A stretch of DNA of 14,700 nt from an uncultured Bacteroidales bacterium (GTDB taxonomy: Bacteria; Bacteroidota; Bacteroidia; Bacteroidales; F082), in contig CALFIT010000054.1 in the NCBI GenBank assembly GCA_937877465.1, forward strand, positions 1-14,700. The letters run 5' to 3'. Shown piece by piece: positions 13,761 to 14,700 of this stretch (the first letter of the stretch is position 1; every line of letters starts with the position of its first letter). The notes under the pieces were generated by a model. That model saw only the letters and a program-made list of their open reading frames with translations, was not told the origin of the DNA and searched no databases. Position numbers and translations under genes: made by a program.

Positions 13761-14657
13761 ATGGAATTATCCTTCCTAAAACAAGGTTCAAAGATAGCCA
13801 TAGCAGCCCCGGCGCGGCGCGTGTTGCGCGAAGAGATGCAATACGCCATTGATTGGCTGAAAGAGAACGGTTTTGTCCCCGTTTTCGACGACAGCCTCTT
13901 TGACGAACATTTCATCTTTGCAGGCAACGATGCCAATCGTGCCGCCCATTTCCAGCAATACCTTGATGACGAGCAGATTGACGCCATCTGGTGCGCCCGT
14001 GGCGGCTATGGCAGCATCCGCATCATCGACAAGCTTGATTTCACCAAGTTTATGGAATACCCCAAGTGGATCGTTGGCTTCAGCGACAACACCGTTTTTC
14101 ATGGCAAGCTGAGCCGTTTGCGTGTGCCGAGCCTTCACGCGCCCATGCCGTATCGTTTCGAGAACAAGACCGCCGCCGCCAAGCAATCGCTCATCGATGC
14201 CTTGACGGGCAAGCCGTTGCGTTATGAGTTTGCGGCGCATCCCTTGAACCGACAAGGCGTGATGGAAGGCGAAATCGTGGGCGGCAACCTTTCGGTGCTG
14301 TGCGGCATGATAGGCTCCGACACCTTCCCTGAGACGGACGGGAAAATCCTGTTCATCGAGGAAGTGGACGAGTACATCTATCACATTGACAGGATGATGC
14401 ACGCCTTGAAACGCGCCGGAAAGCTCGACCACCTGAAAGGTCTCGTCGTGGGCGGCCTGACCAAGGTCCACGACAACGAAGACATTCCCTTCGGCCAAAG
14501 CGTCGAGGAAGTGGTTGCCGATGCCGTTTCAGCCTACGGTTATCCCGTTTGCTTCGGCTTTCCCGCCGGGCATTTCGACGACAATCGTGCGGTGGCATTG
14601 GGAATGAAATCCAAAGTTTGTATTGAAACCAATGTGCTTTTTGAAGGCAATTGGTGA
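13761..14657 (+). CDS. ldcA: LD-carboxypeptidase (peptidase S66, muramoyltetrapeptide carboxypeptidase)
   Basis: A 298-residue cytoplasmic serine peptidase of family S66 that removes the terminal D-Ala from murein tetrapeptides during cell-wall recycling. Visible family marks are the N-terminal GSKIAIAAPA strand; ARGGYG at residues 79-84; the nucleophile Ser108 in VGFSDNT; the LFIEEVDE segment carrying the catalytic glutamate (Glu200 by alignment); and catalytic His271 in GFPAGHFDDNR. The Ser-His-Glu triad is therefore complete, and the length is normal (about 300). No signal peptide is present. The GC-rich coding sequence matches that of the other housekeeping genes here and differs from the AT-rich accessory genes. 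It starts 8 bp after the stop of the AlbA_2 remnant. Confidence 0.93.
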   Translation: MELSFLKQGSKIAIAAPARRVLREEMQYAIDWLKENGFVPVFDDSLFDEHFIFAGNDANRAAHFQQYLDDEQIDAIWCARGGYGSIRIIDKLDFTKFMEYPKWIVGFSDNTVFHGKLSRLRVPSLHAPMPYRFENKTAAAKQSLIDALTGKPLRYEFAAHPLNRQGVMEGEIVGGNLSVLCGMIGSDTFPETDGKILFIEEVDEYIYHIDRMMHALKRAGKLDHLKGLVVGGLTKVHDNEDIPFGQSVEEVVADAVSAYGYPVCFGFPAGHFDDNRAVALGMKSKVCIETNVLFEGNW

Positions 14658-14660
14658 CAT

Positions 14661-14672
14661 TTTGGTACCAAA
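14661..14672. repeat. 12-bp palindrome TTTGGTACCAAA
   Basis: A perfect 12-bp palindrome lies 3 bp after the ldcA stop. It could be an operator for the next gene, outside the window, or chance. The remaining 28 bp to the window end show nothing else. Confidence 0.35.
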
Positions 14673-14700
14673 TTGGCATCAAATCGAAAAGTTTGTGTAT

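Overview
The window looks like a chromosomal segment of an uncultured gut- or rumen-type Bacteroidales/Bacteroidetes bacterium. The evidence is a type IX secretion C-terminal sorting domain, a TonB-receptor-like outer-membrane barrel with a carboxypeptidase-regulatory-like N-terminus, a DUF3244-like secreted protein, several lipoproteins, a TPR/transmembrane/HTH regulator, and promoters of the Bacteroidetes -7 type (TAnnTTTG). The exact octamer TAATTTTG lies upstream of at least four genes. No rRNA, tRNA, CRISPR array or complete insertion sequence is visible.

Layout. Positions 1-530 hold the 3' end of a regulator whose C-terminal HTH is paralogous to the one ending at 10186, with an extra winged-helix tail. 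After a 344-bp non-coding stretch (short CAGTT repeats, a terminator-like hairpin, a promoter) come three exported-protein genes on + (875-3942): a DUF3244-like protein, a lipoprotein of unknown function, and a T9SS cargo protein. Convergent to these, on -, lie a LutB-like iron-sulfur protein and ribose-5-phosphate isomerase B, overlapping by 4 bp. A 592-bp AT-rich divergent intergenic region (5928-6519) follows, with three exact TTATCAACA DnaA-box-like sites, several near matches, a 15-bp palindrome and a 13-bp inverted repeat. This is a credible replication-origin candidate.

To the right, all on +, are an exported MORN_2-repeat protein (6520-8034), a TPR/TM/coiled-coil/HTH regulator (8075-10186), and a probable operon of a thioredoxin-like CxxC lipoprotein, an outer-membrane beta-barrel receptor and a small lipoprotein (10368-13554). 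Next come a 31-codon remnant of an AlbA_2 (Schlafen-type) regulator and LD-carboxypeptidase LdcA (13761-14657).

How the genes may work together. Each membrane-regulator-type gene is followed by a run of exported or envelope proteins, which suggests two parallel regulator-plus-envelope cassettes. In the second, an 11-bp tandem repeat sits directly upstream of a -7 promoter element ahead of the thioredoxin-like lipoprotein gene, where an activator could bind. lutB, rpiB and ldcA are housekeeping metabolism and cell-wall recycling. The least ordinary features are the origin-like intergenic region, the paralogous HTH regulators, the in-frame palindromic repeat inside the TPR regulator gene, and the two separate fragments of AlbA_2-type regulators near the two ends of the window.
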